A stretch of DNA of 64,000 bases, taken from the NCBI GenBank assembly GCA_000634735.1, contig JFLG01000066.1:159408-223407 (forward strand). Direction: 5' to 3'. Below the pieces are notes generated by a model that was not told where the DNA came from, did no database searches, and saw only the letters and a program-made list of their open reading frames with translations. Shown here piece by piece: positions 1 to 10,481 of this stretch. A program made the position numbers and the translations under genes. The DNA is from Prochlorococcus sp. scB241_528N17 (lineage in GTDB: Bacteria; Cyanobacteriota; Cyanobacteriia; PCC-6307; Cyanobiaceae). Numbering within the stretch: the first letter of the stretch is position 1; each line of letters begins with the position of its first letter.

Positions 1-381
1 GGTAGTTTTGATGCCGGTTTTGGATCTAGTTATTTAGCAAGGGTTGTTGGTCAAAGAAAAGCAAAAGAAATTTGGTTTTTATGTAGAAAATATAATTCCA
101 AGGAAGCTCTTGAGATGGGCTTGATAAATGCAATTACAAAGATTGAAGAATTAGAAGCTGAGGGTGTAATCTGGGCAAGAGAGATTTTACGAAATAGTCC
201 AACTGCTATTCGTATTCTTAAAGCTTCATTCAATGCGGAGAATGATGGGATTGCGGGTATTCAGGAATTATCTGGATATGCAACTCAATTATTTTATTCG
301 ACTGAAGAAGCACAAGAAGGTAGAGATGCCTTTCTTGAAAAGCGTCCACCAGACTTCTCTGAATATAAGTGGACACCCTAG
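1..381 (+). CDS. menB: 1,4-dihydroxy-2-naphthoyl-CoA synthase, C-terminal part (MenB)
   Basis: The frame is open from the first base and ends at TAG 379-381, giving the last 126 residues of a crotonase-fold protein; the start lies before the window. The beginning reads [18 protein letters not shown], a stretch typical of MenB, and the end WTP preceded by [10 protein letters not shown] is also MenB-like. MenB closes the naphthoquinone ring, which in cyanobacteria serves phylloquinone, the photosystem I cofactor. It is followed after 36 nt by glgA on the same strand. Catalytic residues further upstream are not visible. Confident family call; truncated only by the window edge. Confidence 0.93.
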   Translation, partial: GSFDAGFGSSYLARVVGQRKAKEIWFLCRKYNSKEALEMGLINAITKIEELEAEGVIWAREILRNSPTAIRILKASFNAENDGIAGIQELSGYATQLFYSTEEAQEGRDAFLEKRPPDFSEYKWTP

Positions 382-417
382 TTTATTTTTCAAAAGAACT
401 TTTTTAAATAATTATCA

Positions 418-1869
418 ATGAGAATTCTTCTTGCCGCTGCCGAATGTGCTCCAATGATCAAAGTTGGAGGTATGGGAGATGTGGTTGGTTCGTTGCCTCC
501 ATCTTTGATAAAACTTGGTCACGATGTAAGGGTAATAATTCCAGGATATGGAAAATTGTGGAGTCTTTTAGAGGTATCGAATGAACCAGTTTTTAGCGCA
601 AATACAATGGGTACTGATTTTGCCGTATATGAAGCAAAACATCCCATTCATAATTACGTGATTTACCTAGTGGGTCATCCAACATTTGACTCTGACCAAA
701 TATACGGAGGCGAAAATGAGGATTGGCGCTTTACATTTTTTGCTAGTGCCACTGCAGAATTTGCCTGGAATTGTTGGAAACCTCAAGTTCTCCATTGCCA
801 TGATTGGCACACTGGAATGATTCCTGTATGGATGCATCAGGACCCCGAAATTAGTACTGTCTTCACAATTCATAATTTAAAATATCAAGGCCCTTGGAGA
901 TGGAAACTAGAAAAAATGACTTGGTGTCCCTGGTATATGCATGGAGACCACACAATGGCTGCGGCAATGTTGTACGCAGATAGAGTGAATGCTGTTTCTC
1001 CGACTTATGCAGATGAAATTAAAACCCATGAATACGGGGAAAGTCTTGAAGGATTACTTAATTACATTTCAGGTAAATTAAGGGGAATTCTTAATGGCAT
1101 AGATCTTGATGAATGGAATCCAGCCAAAGATCCAGTTTTACCAGCAAAATTCAGCATTAAGAATTTAGAAAATAGGCTAGAAAATAAGAAAATTTTGCAG
1201 AGAGAAATGGGTCTCGAAGTTAATCCTAAAAAATATCTCTTAGGTATGGTTAGTAGGTTAGTTGATCAGAAAGGGGTTGACTTGCTTCTACAAGTTTCAA
1301 GAAGACTTTTAGCCTATACAGATTCTCAAATAGCTGTTCTAGGGACTGGAGATAGATATTTAGAGTCTGGATTATGGCAACTGGCATTAGATTACCCAGG
1401 AAGATTTTCAGTATTTCTTACATATGATGATTCTTTATCAAGGCTTATATATGGTGGATCTGATGCATTCTTAATGCCCAGTAGATTTGAACCTTGTGGT
1501 ATTAGTCAACTCCTAGCGATGAGATATGGCTCTATTCCCATAGTAAGGCGAGTTGGAGGTTTAGTTGATACAGTTTTACCTCATGATCCAGAAAATAATA
1601 GTGGTACAGGTTTCTGCTTTGATCGCTTTGAACCTATAGATTTCTATACATCTTTAGTAAGATCTTGGGAGGCCTTTAGGCATAAAGATAGTTGGGAATT
1701 ATTGCAAAAAAGAGCAATGAGCCAAGAGTTTAGTTGGCAAAGATCCGCACTCGAATACGAAATTATGTATCAGGATGTTTGTGGAATCAAAGAACCATCT
1801 CCAGATTTTGCTGAAGTTGAAAAATTCTCTTATGGACAATCAGCTGATCCATCTTTAAAAAAAGTATGA
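418..1869 (+). CDS. glgA: Glycogen synthase (ADP-glucose type)
   Basis: 483 residues, the normal GlgA length. The N-terminal ADP-glucose loop is present as [13 protein letters not shown] (residues about 16-28; most bacteria have KTGGLADV). The GT5 C-terminal half shows [15 protein letters not shown] and the acceptor/donor motif [16 protein letters not shown]. It transfers glucose from ADP-glucose to growing glycogen in the cytoplasm, the storage carbon of this lineage. ATG start 36 nt after menB. murF follows on the same strand after 12 nt, so cotranscription is possible but functionally unrelated. Confidence 0.97.
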   Translation: MRILLAAAECAPMIKVGGMGDVVGSLPPSLIKLGHDVRVIIPGYGKLWSLLEVSNEPVFSANTMGTDFAVYEAKHPIHNYVIYLVGHPTFDSDQIYGGENEDWRFTFFASATAEFAWNCWKPQVLHCHDWHTGMIPVWMHQDPEISTVFTIHNLKYQGPWRWKLEKMTWCPWYMHGDHTMAAAMLYADRVNAVSPTYADEIKTHEYGESLEGLLNYISGKLRGILNGIDLDEWNPAKDPVLPAKFSIKNLENRLENKKILQREMGLEVNPKKYLLGMVSRLVDQKGVDLLLQVSRRLLAYTDSQIAVLGTGDRYLESGLWQLALDYPGRFSVFLTYDDSLSRLIYGGSDAFLMPSRFEPCGISQLLAMRYGSIPIVRRVGGLVDTVLPHDPENNSGTGFCFDRFEPIDFYTSLVRSWEAFRHKDSWELLQKRAMSQEFSWQRSALEYEIMYQDVCGIKEPSPDFAEVEKFSYGQSADPSLKKV

Positions 1870-1881
1870 CATAATTTTTTA

Positions 1882-3255
1882 ATGGAATTCTCTTTATTAG
1901 AATTAAACAATGTTTTGGGGAATATTAAAAATCTGAGCGAGGGGAAAAGAGATTTTTTAAATTTTAAAAATATAAGTATTGATAGTAGAACTTTATTAAA
2001 AAATGATCTTTTTATAGCTATTGAGGGTAAAAATTTTGATGGACATAGTTTTCTTCCAAATGTTTTAGATAAAGGAGTTAAATCAGTAGTAATAAAAAAA
2101 GGTATGCAGAGATTACTTCCTAGTAATTTTCCTTATTGGGTTGTTAATGACACATTAGAGGCATTTCAAAAATTAGCATTGCTAAAAAGAAAAAAATTAA
2201 ATATCCCTATTGTTGCAATAACTGGTTCAGTGGGTAAAACAACAACAAAAGAAATGATTGGTGGAGTTTTAAATAAACTTGGAAGAATTAAATTATCTCA
2301 AGCAAATTTCAATAATGAGATTGGAGTTGGTCTTACTATTCTTGCTACAGATTTGGAGGATAAAGCTTTAGTTCTTGAGATGGGGATGAGAGGTCTTGGA
2401 CAGATCGAGAATTTATCTAAATATAGTGAACCTGATATTGCAGTTATTACTAACATTGGCACAGCTCATATTGGATTGTTAGGCTCGAAAAAAAATATTA
2501 CTTATGCAAAGTGTGAAATTAGTAAGTACTTAAATCCAGAAGGAGTTGTAATAATTCCAGCAAATGATCCATTCCTAGAAAAAACTTTAAAAGAATTTTG
2601 GAAAGGCAGAGTGATAAAAGTAAAACTATTAAATATAGAAAATCAAAAGGAAAATTTTAAAAAAGATGATAATTTGCAAGGATTTTATAATCCTTCTAAT
2701 AAAACAATTTTAATTGAAGAAAATACCTTTGAAATTTCATTTGAGGGATTTCACAATGCTTCGAATTTCCTATTTGCTTATGCAGTTGCTAGAGAGTTAG
2801 GCATTGATTTTGCAAGTTTTAACAAATTTGATTTTGTAAGTTTAGGTGGAAGGAATAAAATTCTTAAATCAGTAAAAACAACAATATATGATGAATCATA
2901 TAATGCTTCGCCTGAGTCAGTAAAAGCATGTATTAAAAACCTGCTAGAAAAACCGAGAAATAAATTTTTCATATTTGGAAGTATGCAAGAATTGGGAAAA
3001 GAATCTGAAAAATATCACAAAGAAATATTTAACTTAATAAATAATTCAGATATAGAAAAGTGTTTATTTATTTGTGATAAAGAAAATGAAAAAATTTACA
3101 CAAATTATCTAAAAGATAAGAACAAATTCTTAGTTTTAAATAGTATTAAAGATGTACCTCAAGAGATAAACAAATCTACAAAAAAAGGTGATTCTATTCT
3201 TATAAAAGGGAGCAGATGTTGGCAACTTGAAAAAATTATTGAATTAATTAACTAG
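1882..3255 (+). CDS. murF: UDP-N-acetylmuramoyl-tripeptide:D-alanyl-D-alanine ligase
   Basis: 457 residues, usual MurF size. An N-terminal substrate domain (SIDSRTL...FIAIEGKNFDGHSF) is followed by the Mur-ligase P-loop TGSVGKTTTKEM near residue 113, the central motif ITNIGTAHIG, and the C-terminal YDESYNASPESV block. The protein adds D-Ala-D-Ala to the UDP-MurNAc-tripeptide in peptidoglycan synthesis. It starts 12 nt after glgA and is convergent with glmU, with only one base between the two stop codons. Unusually Lys-rich, in keeping with the AT-rich genome. Confidence 0.95.
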   Translation: MEFSLLELNNVLGNIKNLSEGKRDFLNFKNISIDSRTLLKNDLFIAIEGKNFDGHSFLPNVLDKGVKSVVIKKGMQRLLPSNFPYWVVNDTLEAFQKLALLKRKKLNIPIVAITGSVGKTTTKEMIGGVLNKLGRIKLSQANFNNEIGVGLTILATDLEDKALVLEMGMRGLGQIENLSKYSEPDIAVITNIGTAHIGLLGSKKNITYAKCEISKYLNPEGVVIIPANDPFLEKTLKEFWKGRVIKVKLLNIENQKENFKKDDNLQGFYNPSNKTILIEENTFEISFEGFHNASNFLFAYAVARELGIDFASFNKFDFVSLGGRNKILKSVKTTIYDESYNASPESVKACIKNLLEKPRNKFFIFGSMQELGKESEKYHKEIFNLINNSDIEKCLFICDKENEKIYTNYLKDKNKFLVLNSIKDVPQEINKSTKKGDSILIKGSRCWQLEKIIELIN

Positions 3256-3256
3256 A

Positions 3257-4603
3257 TCAGGATTTTTTTTTCCAATTCTCTATATTTACTTGCTTAGTTC
3301 TTGAGATCGCTAATGAATTATCTTCAGAGTCTTTTGTGATCACTGAACCAGCACCTGTTGTTACTGATTCCCCTAAATTTATTGGTGCTACAAAAATTGT
3401 GTTTGCTCCAATACTGGAATTTTTACCAATTTTTGTTTGATATTTTTTCTTTCCATCAAAATTTGCAGTAATAGTGCCTGCTCCAATATTTGTAGATCTT
3501 CCAATAATAGAATCACCAATATAACTTAAATGGTTTACTTTAGATTCTTCCTCTAGTTGACTATTTTTGATCTCAACAAAATTACCTATTTTGCTATGGG
3601 AAAATATTTTGGAATTAGGTCTTATATGACTATAAGGGCCAATTTTTATATAATCCATTATCTGAGAATCATAAACTGTAGAGTTTAAAATTTCACAATT
3701 TAATCCCACATTAGAATTCTCAATAAAAGTATTTGGACCGATAATGCAATGACTATTTATTTTCGTATATCCTCTTATATGCGTATTAGCCTCTATGATT
3801 ACATCCTTACCAATTTCAGCTTCTTCACTAATTGAACAACTTGCTTTATTTATAAAAGTTACACCATTAAGCATATGTTTTTCTTTAATTGAATTCTGAA
3901 TACATTCCTCGCACTCCGATAGTTGAATTCTGTTATTAATTCCTTGAAGCTCTCCATTATCCTCTACTTCGAGACTTAAGGAATTTTTTAGCAAAGATAT
4001 TGTATCTGTTAAGTAAATCTCTTTTTGATTATTATTGCTTTGCAAGGTATTAATTATTTTTGACAAGTTACCCCAGTTAAAACAGTAAACACCTGCATTT
4101 ATTAATGGATTTTCTCTTTCTAGATCATTGCAATCTCTTTCTTCAACAATTCTCTCTATAAAATCCCCCTTCAAAAAAACTCTGCCATATCCATGGGGAT
4201 TTGTTTTCTTTGTGGTAATTAAAGAAACATCAGCATTTTTTGAATCGTGTAAATCCAAAAGTCTTTTTAGAGTTCTAGGCCTAATAAGTGGCACATCGCC
4301 ATTAAGTACCAAAAGTTTTCCTTCATGTTTTTTTACTTCTTTACAAAGTACTTGGATAGCATGACCGGTTCCAGATTGAGGTTCTTGAACTACAACATCG
4401 ATTTTTTTATCGTTTGGGATTGACTTTTGTACTTCTTTTGATTTATGTCCAGTAATTACGAAAATTTTATCAGGTTTTAATTCGTCACAAGAATTAATTA
4501 CTCTTTGTAGAAGACTTTTGCCAGAAATTTTATGTAAAACTTTTGGCAATGAGCTTTCCATCCTAGTGCCCTTGCCTGCCGCTAATATCGCAATACTTAA
4601 CAT
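3257..4603 (-). CDS. glmU: Bifunctional GlmU: GlcN-1-P acetyltransferase / GlcNAc-1-P uridyltransferase
   Basis: 448 residues with both GlmU domains. The N-terminal nucleotidyltransferase signature is [17 protein letters not shown] (residues 7-23), and QSGTGHA and NGDVP also fit the pyrophosphorylase domain. From about residue 250 the protein becomes a left-handed beta-helix with hexapeptide repeats ([26 protein letters not shown]), the acetyltransferase half. It makes UDP-GlcNAc for peptidoglycan and lipopolysaccharide. The gene lies on the minus strand, 25 nt downstream of the MnmC-like gene, and converges on murF. Confidence 0.96.
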   Translation of the reverse strand: MLSIAILAAGKGTRMESSLPKVLHKISGKSLLQRVINSCDELKPDKIFVITGHKSKEVQKSIPNDKKIDVVVQEPQSGTGHAIQVLCKEVKKHEGKLLVLNGDVPLIRPRTLKRLLDLHDSKNADVSLITTKKTNPHGYGRVFLKGDFIERIVEERDCNDLERENPLINAGVYCFNWGNLSKIINTLQSNNNQKEIYLTDTISLLKNSLSLEVEDNGELQGINNRIQLSECEECIQNSIKEKHMLNGVTFINKASCSISEEAEIGKDVIIEANTHIRGYTKINSHCIIGPNTFIENSNVGLNCEILNSTVYDSQIMDYIKIGPYSHIRPNSKIFSHSKIGNFVEIKNSQLEEESKVNHLSYIGDSIIGRSTNIGAGTITANFDGKKKYQTKIGKNSSIGANTIFVAPINLGESVTTGAGSVITKDSEDNSLAISRTKQVNIENWKKKS

Positions 4604-4628
4604 GTTTATTTGAAATCCTAATTTAAAT

Positions 4629-5534
4629 CTAACTCTTAAAGGATAACTTCGTCATTCCCCACTTCTCTCTCCATTTATTTGTAGATAATAGATTTGATAA
4701 TGATTGCTCATCTAATCTTTTCTTGATTATATCGTCTTTACTTGAGTTCAAATCTTGATCTCTATAAGGGATACTGGCTTTAGTTAATAGATGTTCCTCT
4801 TCCATTAAAGATAATTTTTCAAAATTGAAATTAGGTTTCAATTTATTCTTATCAAATTTTGATATTGCGACAGTTCCCTGACTCCAAATAGGTCTGTTTT
4901 TAAAACTTGGCTTAATAGTAAAAATTTCTAATCCAAGATTTCTTAATGTTTTTCTTACTGCCGCTGATGAAGAATAAGTTATTAAATAACCCTGAGGATT
5001 AAGATTTTCTGTGACTTTAGATAAAAATTCAATTGTCCATACCTGTGGGCATTTTTGAGGAGAAAAACCATCTAAATAAATCAGATCGAATTTAATAGAG
5101 GAAGGAATAATGTTTATTTTTTCTCTAGCATCACCCCACAAAATACTGCATTTAAAAAATTGATCCTCAAAGTAATCTTTTCGATAAATTGTTTCAAATA
5201 TTCTTTTGACTTTTGGATCCCATAATTTAAGGAAAGATTCGTTTCTAATCGAATATTCAAGAGGCTTTTTATCAATCTCCAATGCATACAAATTTAAATA
5301 TGATTTTTGTTTAATTAATTCATCTAATAAAGAAGCGGAATTGTATCCTAAACCAAAACATATATCCAAAACATTAAGAGATTTGCCTTTAAATCTTTGC
5401 AAATTAGAAGTATCTGTAAACTTTGACTTTGTTTCCTCCAATGCGCCCAATAAACTATGGAAGTTCTCTTGAAAAAACACACTTCTTAAAGAATAACTAC
5501 CATCTTTAGTTAAAACTTCTATTAATTCAGACAA
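4629..5534 (-). CDS. MnmC-like SAM-dependent methyltransferase (stand-alone domain)
   Basis: 301 residues. The Rossmann SAM site reads [12 protein letters not shown] (about residue 55), followed by [16 protein letters not shown], a hallmark of the MnmC methyltransferase domain (Pfam Methyltransf_30, DUF752). In E. coli this domain is fused to an FAD oxidase and methylates nm5s2U34 in tRNA; here only the methyltransferase domain is present, as in other bacteria with split enzymes. Located between glmU and aroA, all on the minus strand with gaps of 25 and 12 nt, so probably one transcript. The tRNA role is inferred from family membership only. Confidence 0.82.
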   Translation of the reverse strand: MSELIEVLTKDGSYSLRSVFFQENFHSLLGALEETKSKFTDTSNLQRFKGKSLNVLDICFGLGYNSASLLDELIKQKSYLNLYALEIDKKPLEYSIRNESFLKLWDPKVKRIFETIYRKDYFEDQFFKCSILWGDAREKINIIPSSIKFDLIYLDGFSPQKCPQVWTIEFLSKVTENLNPQGYLITYSSSAAVRKTLRNLGLEIFTIKPSFKNRPIWSQGTVAISKFDKNKLKPNFNFEKLSLMEEEHLLTKASIPYRDQDLNSSKDDIIKKRLDEQSLSNLLSTNKWREKWGMTKLSFKS

Positions 5535-5546
5535 AAACTTTTTAGG

Positions 5547-6857
5547 CTAGTTAGTAAGTTTAGCCAGCTCTTCCCAAAAACTGGGATACGAGACGCTAGC
5601 AGCATGAGACCCCATGATTTTTGAGGTGCCTCTAGCAAGAAGTGAAGCAATAGCAAGACTCATTGCTACTCGATGATCTGTCTCACTATCTACCTCCGCA
5701 GAATGAAATTTTGATTGCCCATTAATAATTAACCCATCCTCTTTTTCTGTTATTTCAGCGCCGAATTTTCGTAACTGTCGTGCCATGACTTTTAATCGAT
5801 CGGTCTCCTTAACTCTTAATTCTTGTGCATCCTTAATTTCAGAAATTCCATTACAAAAACAGGCAGCCACAGTAAGGATAGGAATTTCATCTATAAGTTT
5901 TGGGAGAATATCTCCTTCAATAGTGAATGATCTTAAATTATATGAAGTCTTTACTTTAATAGATCCAATTGGTTCACCTGCAATAGTCGATTTATCTAAA
6001 ATCTCATAGTTGCACCCCATTGAATCCATTACATTTAAAATCCCTGTTCTAGTTGGATTTAATCCGACATTCTGAATTAAAACCTCTGAATTTGGAACAA
6101 TAGATGCAGCAATCATCCAAAAAGAAGCAGAGCTTATGTCTCCAGGGATCAATATTCTCTGACCAATTAAGTTGCTTCCTGACTTAATAACTACATTCCT
6201 TCCTAATTCTCCTCTGATACTGATGTCTGCTCCAAATGCTTTTAGCATTCTTTCAGTATGATCTCTCGATGATGCTGGTTCAATTACAGAAGTAGTCCCA
6301 GAAGCATTGAGGCCTGCCAATAATATTGCCGATTTCACTTGAGCACTTGCCACTGGAGTTCCAATAACACATCCCTTAAGTTTTTTTCCATCAATTGAAA
6401 TTGGAGCTTTGTTACCACCTTCCCTTCCATAAATTTTGCCACCCATCAAAGATAACGGTTTACCAACTCTTCGCATTGGCCTTTCGTTAAGAGAAGCGTC
6501 CCCGGTTAAGATGAAATTCTTACCTTCTTGTGCGGCCAATAAACCCATTAATAACCTCATAGTGGTTCCTGAATTCCCACAATTGAGAATTTCTTTTGGC
6601 TCTTTTAATCCATCAAGACCCAATCCTGAAATTGTAAAAGGCTCATTTCTTTTTATTTCTGGGATGTTTACACCTAACTTTCTTAGGCAATCAGCAGTTG
6701 AAAGTGGATCTTCAGAATGTAAGAACCCCTCAATGGTCGTCTCCCCCTTAGCAATACTTCCAATTATTAGAGCTCTATGAGAAATAGATTTATCTCCAGG
6801 CACTTTTACTTTTCCTTTTAAATTAACTCCACCTTTTATTGTGCGGATATTATTCAT
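5547..6857 (-). CDS. aroA: 3-phosphoshikimate 1-carboxyvinyltransferase (EPSP synthase)
   Basis: The open frame reaches 6896, but the family's N-terminus begins at [15 protein letters not shown], so ATG at 6857 (436 residues) is preferred. Motifs: [17 protein letters not shown] (PEP/shikimate-3-P binding), [24 protein letters not shown] and LRVKETDRL, all EPSPS signatures. It is the sixth step of the shikimate pathway to aromatic amino acids. It leads the minus-strand run aroA - MnmC-like - glmU and is divergent from comB across an AT-rich gap that holds the comB promoter. Confidence 0.96.
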   Translation of the reverse strand: MNNIRTIKGGVNLKGKVKVPGDKSISHRALIIGSIAKGETTIEGFLHSEDPLSTADCLRKLGVNIPEIKRNEPFTISGLGLDGLKEPKEILNCGNSGTTMRLLMGLLAAQEGKNFILTGDASLNERPMRRVGKPLSLMGGKIYGREGGNKAPISIDGKKLKGCVIGTPVASAQVKSAILLAGLNASGTTSVIEPASSRDHTERMLKAFGADISIRGELGRNVVIKSGSNLIGQRILIPGDISSASFWMIAASIVPNSEVLIQNVGLNPTRTGILNVMDSMGCNYEILDKSTIAGEPIGSIKVKTSYNLRSFTIEGDILPKLIDEIPILTVAACFCNGISEIKDAQELRVKETDRLKVMARQLRKFGAEITEKEDGLIINGQSKFHSAEVDSETDHRVAMSLAIASLLARGTSKIMGSHAASVSYPSFWEELAKLTN

Positions 6858-6962
6858 TTGCAAATTAATTACTTGATAAGATTTCTGTTTAAACAAATTA
6901 GTTTTATATTATCAATAAGTTTGTTTTTAAAAAAAAAATAATCAAATTAAGTAACTGTTTTC

Positions 6963-6985
6963 TATAATAAATTCAGAAAAAGGAT
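6963..6985 (+). promoter_or_regulatory. Probable comB promoter -10 and very short leader
   Basis: TATAAT at 6963-6968 is a perfect -10 hexamer, 17 nt before the TTG start at 6986. Transcription starting about 7 nt after it would give a leader of only about 10 nt. The purine stretch AAAAAGGA ends one base before the start, too close for normal Shine-Dalgarno spacing. No convincing -35 is seen. Confidence 0.45.
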
Positions 6986-7720
6986 TTGATTATTAATCTT
7001 ACTTATTATCACGTTGCAAAGGATGTTCCTGAAAATAGTCCAGACATCGCAGTCGTCATTGATGTTTTAAGAGCTACAACCACAATTTCTTGGGCTTTAA
7101 AAAATGGAGCTGATTCAATACAAGTTTTTGCAGATTTAGATTTATTAAAAGAATCGGCAATTAAATGGCAAGCTGAAAAGAGACTAATGCTCGGAGAGAG
7201 AGGCGGAAAGAAGATTGAGGGCTTTGATTTAGGAAATTCTCCTTTATCAGTTACAAAAAAAGTTGTTCAAGGTAAAAGACTATTTATGAGTACGACTAAT
7301 GGGACTAAATCATTGCAAAAAGTTCAAGATGCTAAGCATTTATTTGCTATGGGGCTCCCAAATAGGAAAGCAGTTGCCGAAAAAATCATTTCATTAAAAG
7401 GTGAAAATGTTTTAATACTTGGTAGTGGTTGGGAAGGCTCTTATTCACTTGAGGATTCTTTAGCTGCTGGTGCTTTGGCCTCATACCTAAAACAGAATTG
7501 TGATTTCGAAATTAATATTCTGAATGATGAATTACAAGCTGCTTTGGCACTTTGGGATATCTGGAAAAATGATATTTTGAAATGTTTAAAAACAGCAACC
7601 CATGGCAAAAGATTGACAAGTCTTGGAGATTATGAGGATGATTTTAAATGTTGCTCTGAACTTGATTGCTTAGATATTGTTCCAGCTCAAGTTGAAAGAG
7701 GTGTGATTCGTGCCTCATGA
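6986..7720 (+). CDS. comB: ComB-family 2-phosphosulfolactate phosphatase
   Basis: 244 residues with TTG start; the homologous N-terminus (a short strand, then YHVAKDVPE) starts only a few residues in, so this start is well placed. Core motifs VVIDVLRATTTISWAL, GERGGKKIEGFDLGNSP and STTNGTKSL are those of the ComB family. The founding enzyme hydrolyses 2-phosphosulfolactate in coenzyme M synthesis in methanogens; cyanobacteria lack coenzyme M, so the physiological substrate here is unknown and could be another sulfolactate-like phosphate. It lies 30 nt upstream of the nitrilase-family gene, same strand. Confidence 0.85.
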   Translation: MIINLTYYHVAKDVPENSPDIAVVIDVLRATTTISWALKNGADSIQVFADLDLLKESAIKWQAEKRLMLGERGGKKIEGFDLGNSPLSVTKKVVQGKRLFMSTTNGTKSLQKVQDAKHLFAMGLPNRKAVAEKIISLKGENVLILGSGWEGSYSLEDSLAAGALASYLKQNCDFEINILNDELQAALALWDIWKNDILKCLKTATHGKRLTSLGDYEDDFKCCSELDCLDIVPAQVERGVIRAS

Positions 7721-7750
7721 TTTACGAATTGGTTCATTAGGAGTAAAGTC

Positions 7751-8578
7751 TTGACTGATTTTTTGGTAGCTGCATTGCAAATTACAAGTACTTCAAATGT
7801 TGAAGCAAATTTTACTGAAGCAGAAGAACAGATTGAATTAGCTTCTAGAAGAGGTGCTGAGTTAATAGGATTGCCTGAGAATTTTGCTTTTTTGGGAGGA
7901 GATGATGAAAAACTTAGATTAGCTTCTGAATTGTCTGAGAAGTGTGCAAATTTCCTAAAAACTATGTCACAAAGATATCAAGTATTTCTTTTGGGAGGAG
8001 GGTATCCCGTCCCTGCTGGTGATGATAGTCATACTTTTAATAGATCAGCCTTATTTGGGAAAGATGGACAAATTTTGGCAAAATACGACAAGATTCATTT
8101 GTTTGATGTTGATTTGCCAGATGGAAATTTATATAAAGAATCATCGACTATTTTATCTGGAGCAGATTATCCACCTGTAGTAGATGTCCCAGGTTTATGC
8201 AAAATAGGATTGTCGATTTGTTACGATGTTAGATTTCCCGAACTCTATAGATATTTGTCTTCCAATGGTGCCGAGCTAATTATGATTCCCGCAGCTTTTA
8301 CAGCATTTACTGGAAAAGATCATTGGCAAATCCTATTACAAGCAAGAGCAATTGAGAATACAGCATATGTAGTCGCTCCAGCTCAAACTGGGATTCATTA
8401 TGGAAGAAGGCAAAGTCATGGCCATGCAATGGTAATTGACCCTTGGGGTACAGTTTTATCTGATGCTGGAAAAACTCAGGGAGCTGCAATAGCACCTGCT
8501 GATAAAGAAAGAGTAAAGAAAATTAGGGAGCAGATGCCAAGCCTTAAACATAGAAAAAACAAATTGTTTCCAAACTAA
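7751..8578 (+). CDS. Carbon-nitrogen hydrolase (Nit/omega-amidase type)
   Basis: 275 residues with TTG start. All three catalytic residues of the nitrilase superfamily are visible: Glu in LPENFAFLGG, Lys in KYDKIHLFDVD and Cys in GLSICYDVRFPELYR. This spelling is closest to the Nit1/Nit2 branch, whose members deaminate dicarboxylic acid amides or deaminated glutathione; exact substrate unknown. The stop overlaps the ATG of the amidase gene by one base (TAATG at 8576), indicating translational coupling in a run comB - nit - amidase - murI. Confidence 0.88.
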   Translation: MTDFLVAALQITSTSNVEANFTEAEEQIELASRRGAELIGLPENFAFLGGDDEKLRLASELSEKCANFLKTMSQRYQVFLLGGGYPVPAGDDSHTFNRSALFGKDGQILAKYDKIHLFDVDLPDGNLYKESSTILSGADYPPVVDVPGLCKIGLSICYDVRFPELYRYLSSNGAELIMIPAAFTAFTGKDHWQILLQARAIENTAYVVAPAQTGIHYGRRQSHGHAMVIDPWGTVLSDAGKTQGAAIAPADKERVKKIREQMPSLKHRKNKLFPN

Positions 8579-9663
8579 TGATAAAGTTTTTAGATAATAA
8601 ACTTTCTCGTTATTTATCCATTTTTTTATTTTTAAATTCTTCAATCCTTCCAGTTAAATCTTCAAGTGCTCTTGCAGCATGGGCTATTAATACTAATGGG
8701 GTTTTAGAATTAAGAACTAAATCAAATACAAATTTAAAAGCATACTTTCAGAAGGCTAACCAAATTTCGGGAGATAGATTCTGGGTAGATTTTCCAGGAG
8801 AATTAAAAAATCCCAGAACAATAAACGGTAATGGCCCAATAAAAGAAATTAGATTAGGTAAACCAGATAAGGGTAAAACAAGACTAGTAATTGAATTCAA
8901 GGAAGAGACTTATTTGAAACCTTTAACATGGCAAATGGTTGGCTTAGATCAAAATAGATGGAGAATTAAACTATTTAAGCCAAAATATTCATTTAAAAAG
9001 ATTGGTGAAGGTTTAGTTGAAAAGAAAAGAGGAAATATCAAAGCAAATAAAAATTTAATTCATAAGAAGAAAAACAATTATGGTTACTTGAAACTCCCAG
9101 AGGTAAAACGAAACAAGTTTGAGGTTGTAATCGATCCCGGGCATGGAGGACCTGATCCAGGAGCAATAGGTATTGGTGGCATTAGAGAAACAGATGTTGT
9201 TCTAGAGGTTTCAAAAATAATTAAAAATTTACTTTCTGAGAAAGGTGTCAAAGTAAGGTTGACCAGAACTAATGATGTTGATTTGGATTTACCTCCAAGA
9301 GTTTCCATAGCAAATAACACGGATGCAGATATCTTTGTAAGTATTCATGCAAATGCCTCAAGAGGTAAAAGAAGAGACATAAATGGATTAGAAACCTTTT
9401 ATTACAGAGGGTGGAGAGGAAGATTACTCGCGAAAAGAATTCAAAAACAAATTTTAAGAGTTTCCCCGGGGAGTCCTGATCGAGGAGTTAAACAAGGTCG
9501 ATTTTATGTAATTAAAAATACTAGGATGCCTGCAGTTCTTGTAGAGATTGGCTTTTTAACAGGAAGATTAGATGCAAGAAGATTAGAAAAAATAACCCAT
9601 CGAAAAAGATTAGCCTATGCAATTGCAAAAGGCATCCTCGAATATCTAGATAAAGTAGGGTGA
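8578..9663 (+). CDS. N-acetylmuramoyl-L-alanine amidase with AMIN-like N-terminus
   Basis: 361 residues. A hydrophobic N-terminal segment (YLSIFLFLNSSILPVKSSSA) looks like a signal peptide. An AMIN-like beta-rich region follows (about 40-140), then Amidase_3 from about 180: VIDPGHGGPDPGAIG (first Zn His), GIRETDVVLEV (Zn Glu), SIHANAS (second Zn His) and VEIGFLTG (catalytic Glu). It cleaves the MurNAc-L-Ala bond in the periplasm, probably during cell separation. Coupled to the nitrilase gene before it (1 nt overlap) and to murI after it (4 nt overlap). Confidence 0.94.
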   Translation: MIKFLDNKLSRYLSIFLFLNSSILPVKSSSALAAWAINTNGVLELRTKSNTNLKAYFQKANQISGDRFWVDFPGELKNPRTINGNGPIKEIRLGKPDKGKTRLVIEFKEETYLKPLTWQMVGLDQNRWRIKLFKPKYSFKKIGEGLVEKKRGNIKANKNLIHKKKNNYGYLKLPEVKRNKFEVVIDPGHGGPDPGAIGIGGIRETDVVLEVSKIIKNLLSEKGVKVRLTRTNDVDLDLPPRVSIANNTDADIFVSIHANASRGKRRDINGLETFYYRGWRGRLLAKRIQKQILRVSPGSPDRGVKQGRFYVIKNTRMPAVLVEIGFLTGRLDARRLEKITHRKRLAYAIAKGILEYLDKVG

Positions 9664-10454
9664 AACTTAAAATAGGTATATTTGATAGCGGAATAGGTGG
9701 TTTTACTATCCTTAATTCTTTACTAAAAACACGTAAAGATGTAGAAGTTTTTTATTTGGCGGATACAAAAAGAATACCTTTTGGGAACAAAAATTCTAAA
9801 GAGATAAGATTAATTGCAGAGGAGATTTGTACTTTTTTTGTTGATAAGAATTTGGATGCACTTTTAGTTGCTTGTAATACTACAAATGCTTGTGCGCTTG
9901 ATATTCTGGAAGATAATTTAAAGATTCCTTGTTTTGATCTTATAAACTCAGTATCGGAAATAGTTGATAAACAAATAATTGGTGTCTTAGCAACACAAAC
10001 AACTGTTCGATCATCGTATTACAAGAAAGCTATAAATGCTAAAAAAGAGAATACAATAATATTTCAGCAAGAATGTCCAGAATTTGTATCAGAAATTGAA
10101 AAAGAAAAATTAAATCTTGACAAGTTAAATAGTCTCTCAGACTTATACTTAAGACCACTAATAAACAAAAATATTGAAGAATTAATACTTGGATGTAGCC
10201 ACTATCCTTTAATTTATGACTTTTTAAGAAAAAAATTAGATTCAAATATAAAAATTATTGATCCATCGGTAGCATTAATAAAAAAATTTAATGAATCTTT
10301 TGCTATTCCAAAAAATGACCGCTATGAGAGTATTTCTCTCGGAAATGTAAAATTTTTTGTTACCTCAGAAAGAGATGAGTTTTCCAAAAAAATAAAATTT
10401 TGGCTTGGAATTAATAAAGAAATTAGGTTGGTTAACCTCCGAAGTAATGTTTGA
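9660..10454 (+). CDS. murI: Glutamate racemase
   Basis: 264 residues, GTG start inside the stop of the amidase gene (GTGA overlap). Motifs IGIFDSGIGGFTIL near the N-terminus, the first catalytic Cys in ACNTTNACAL and the second in LGCSHYPLIYDF. It makes D-glutamate for peptidoglycan, matching the cell-wall amidase upstream. The solanesyl diphosphate synthase gene follows 27 nt later on the same strand. Confidence 0.95.
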   Translation: MKLKIGIFDSGIGGFTILNSLLKTRKDVEVFYLADTKRIPFGNKNSKEIRLIAEEICTFFVDKNLDALLVACNTTNACALDILEDNLKIPCFDLINSVSEIVDKQIIGVLATQTTVRSSYYKKAINAKKENTIIFQQECPEFVSEIEKEKLNLDKLNSLSDLYLRPLINKNIEELILGCSHYPLIYDFLRKKLDSNIKIIDPSVALIKKFNESFAIPKNDRYESISLGNVKFFVTSERDEFSKKIKFWLGINKEIRLVNLRSNV

Positions 10455-10481
10455 TTCCTTAAGATATAGAAGAGGTCAATC

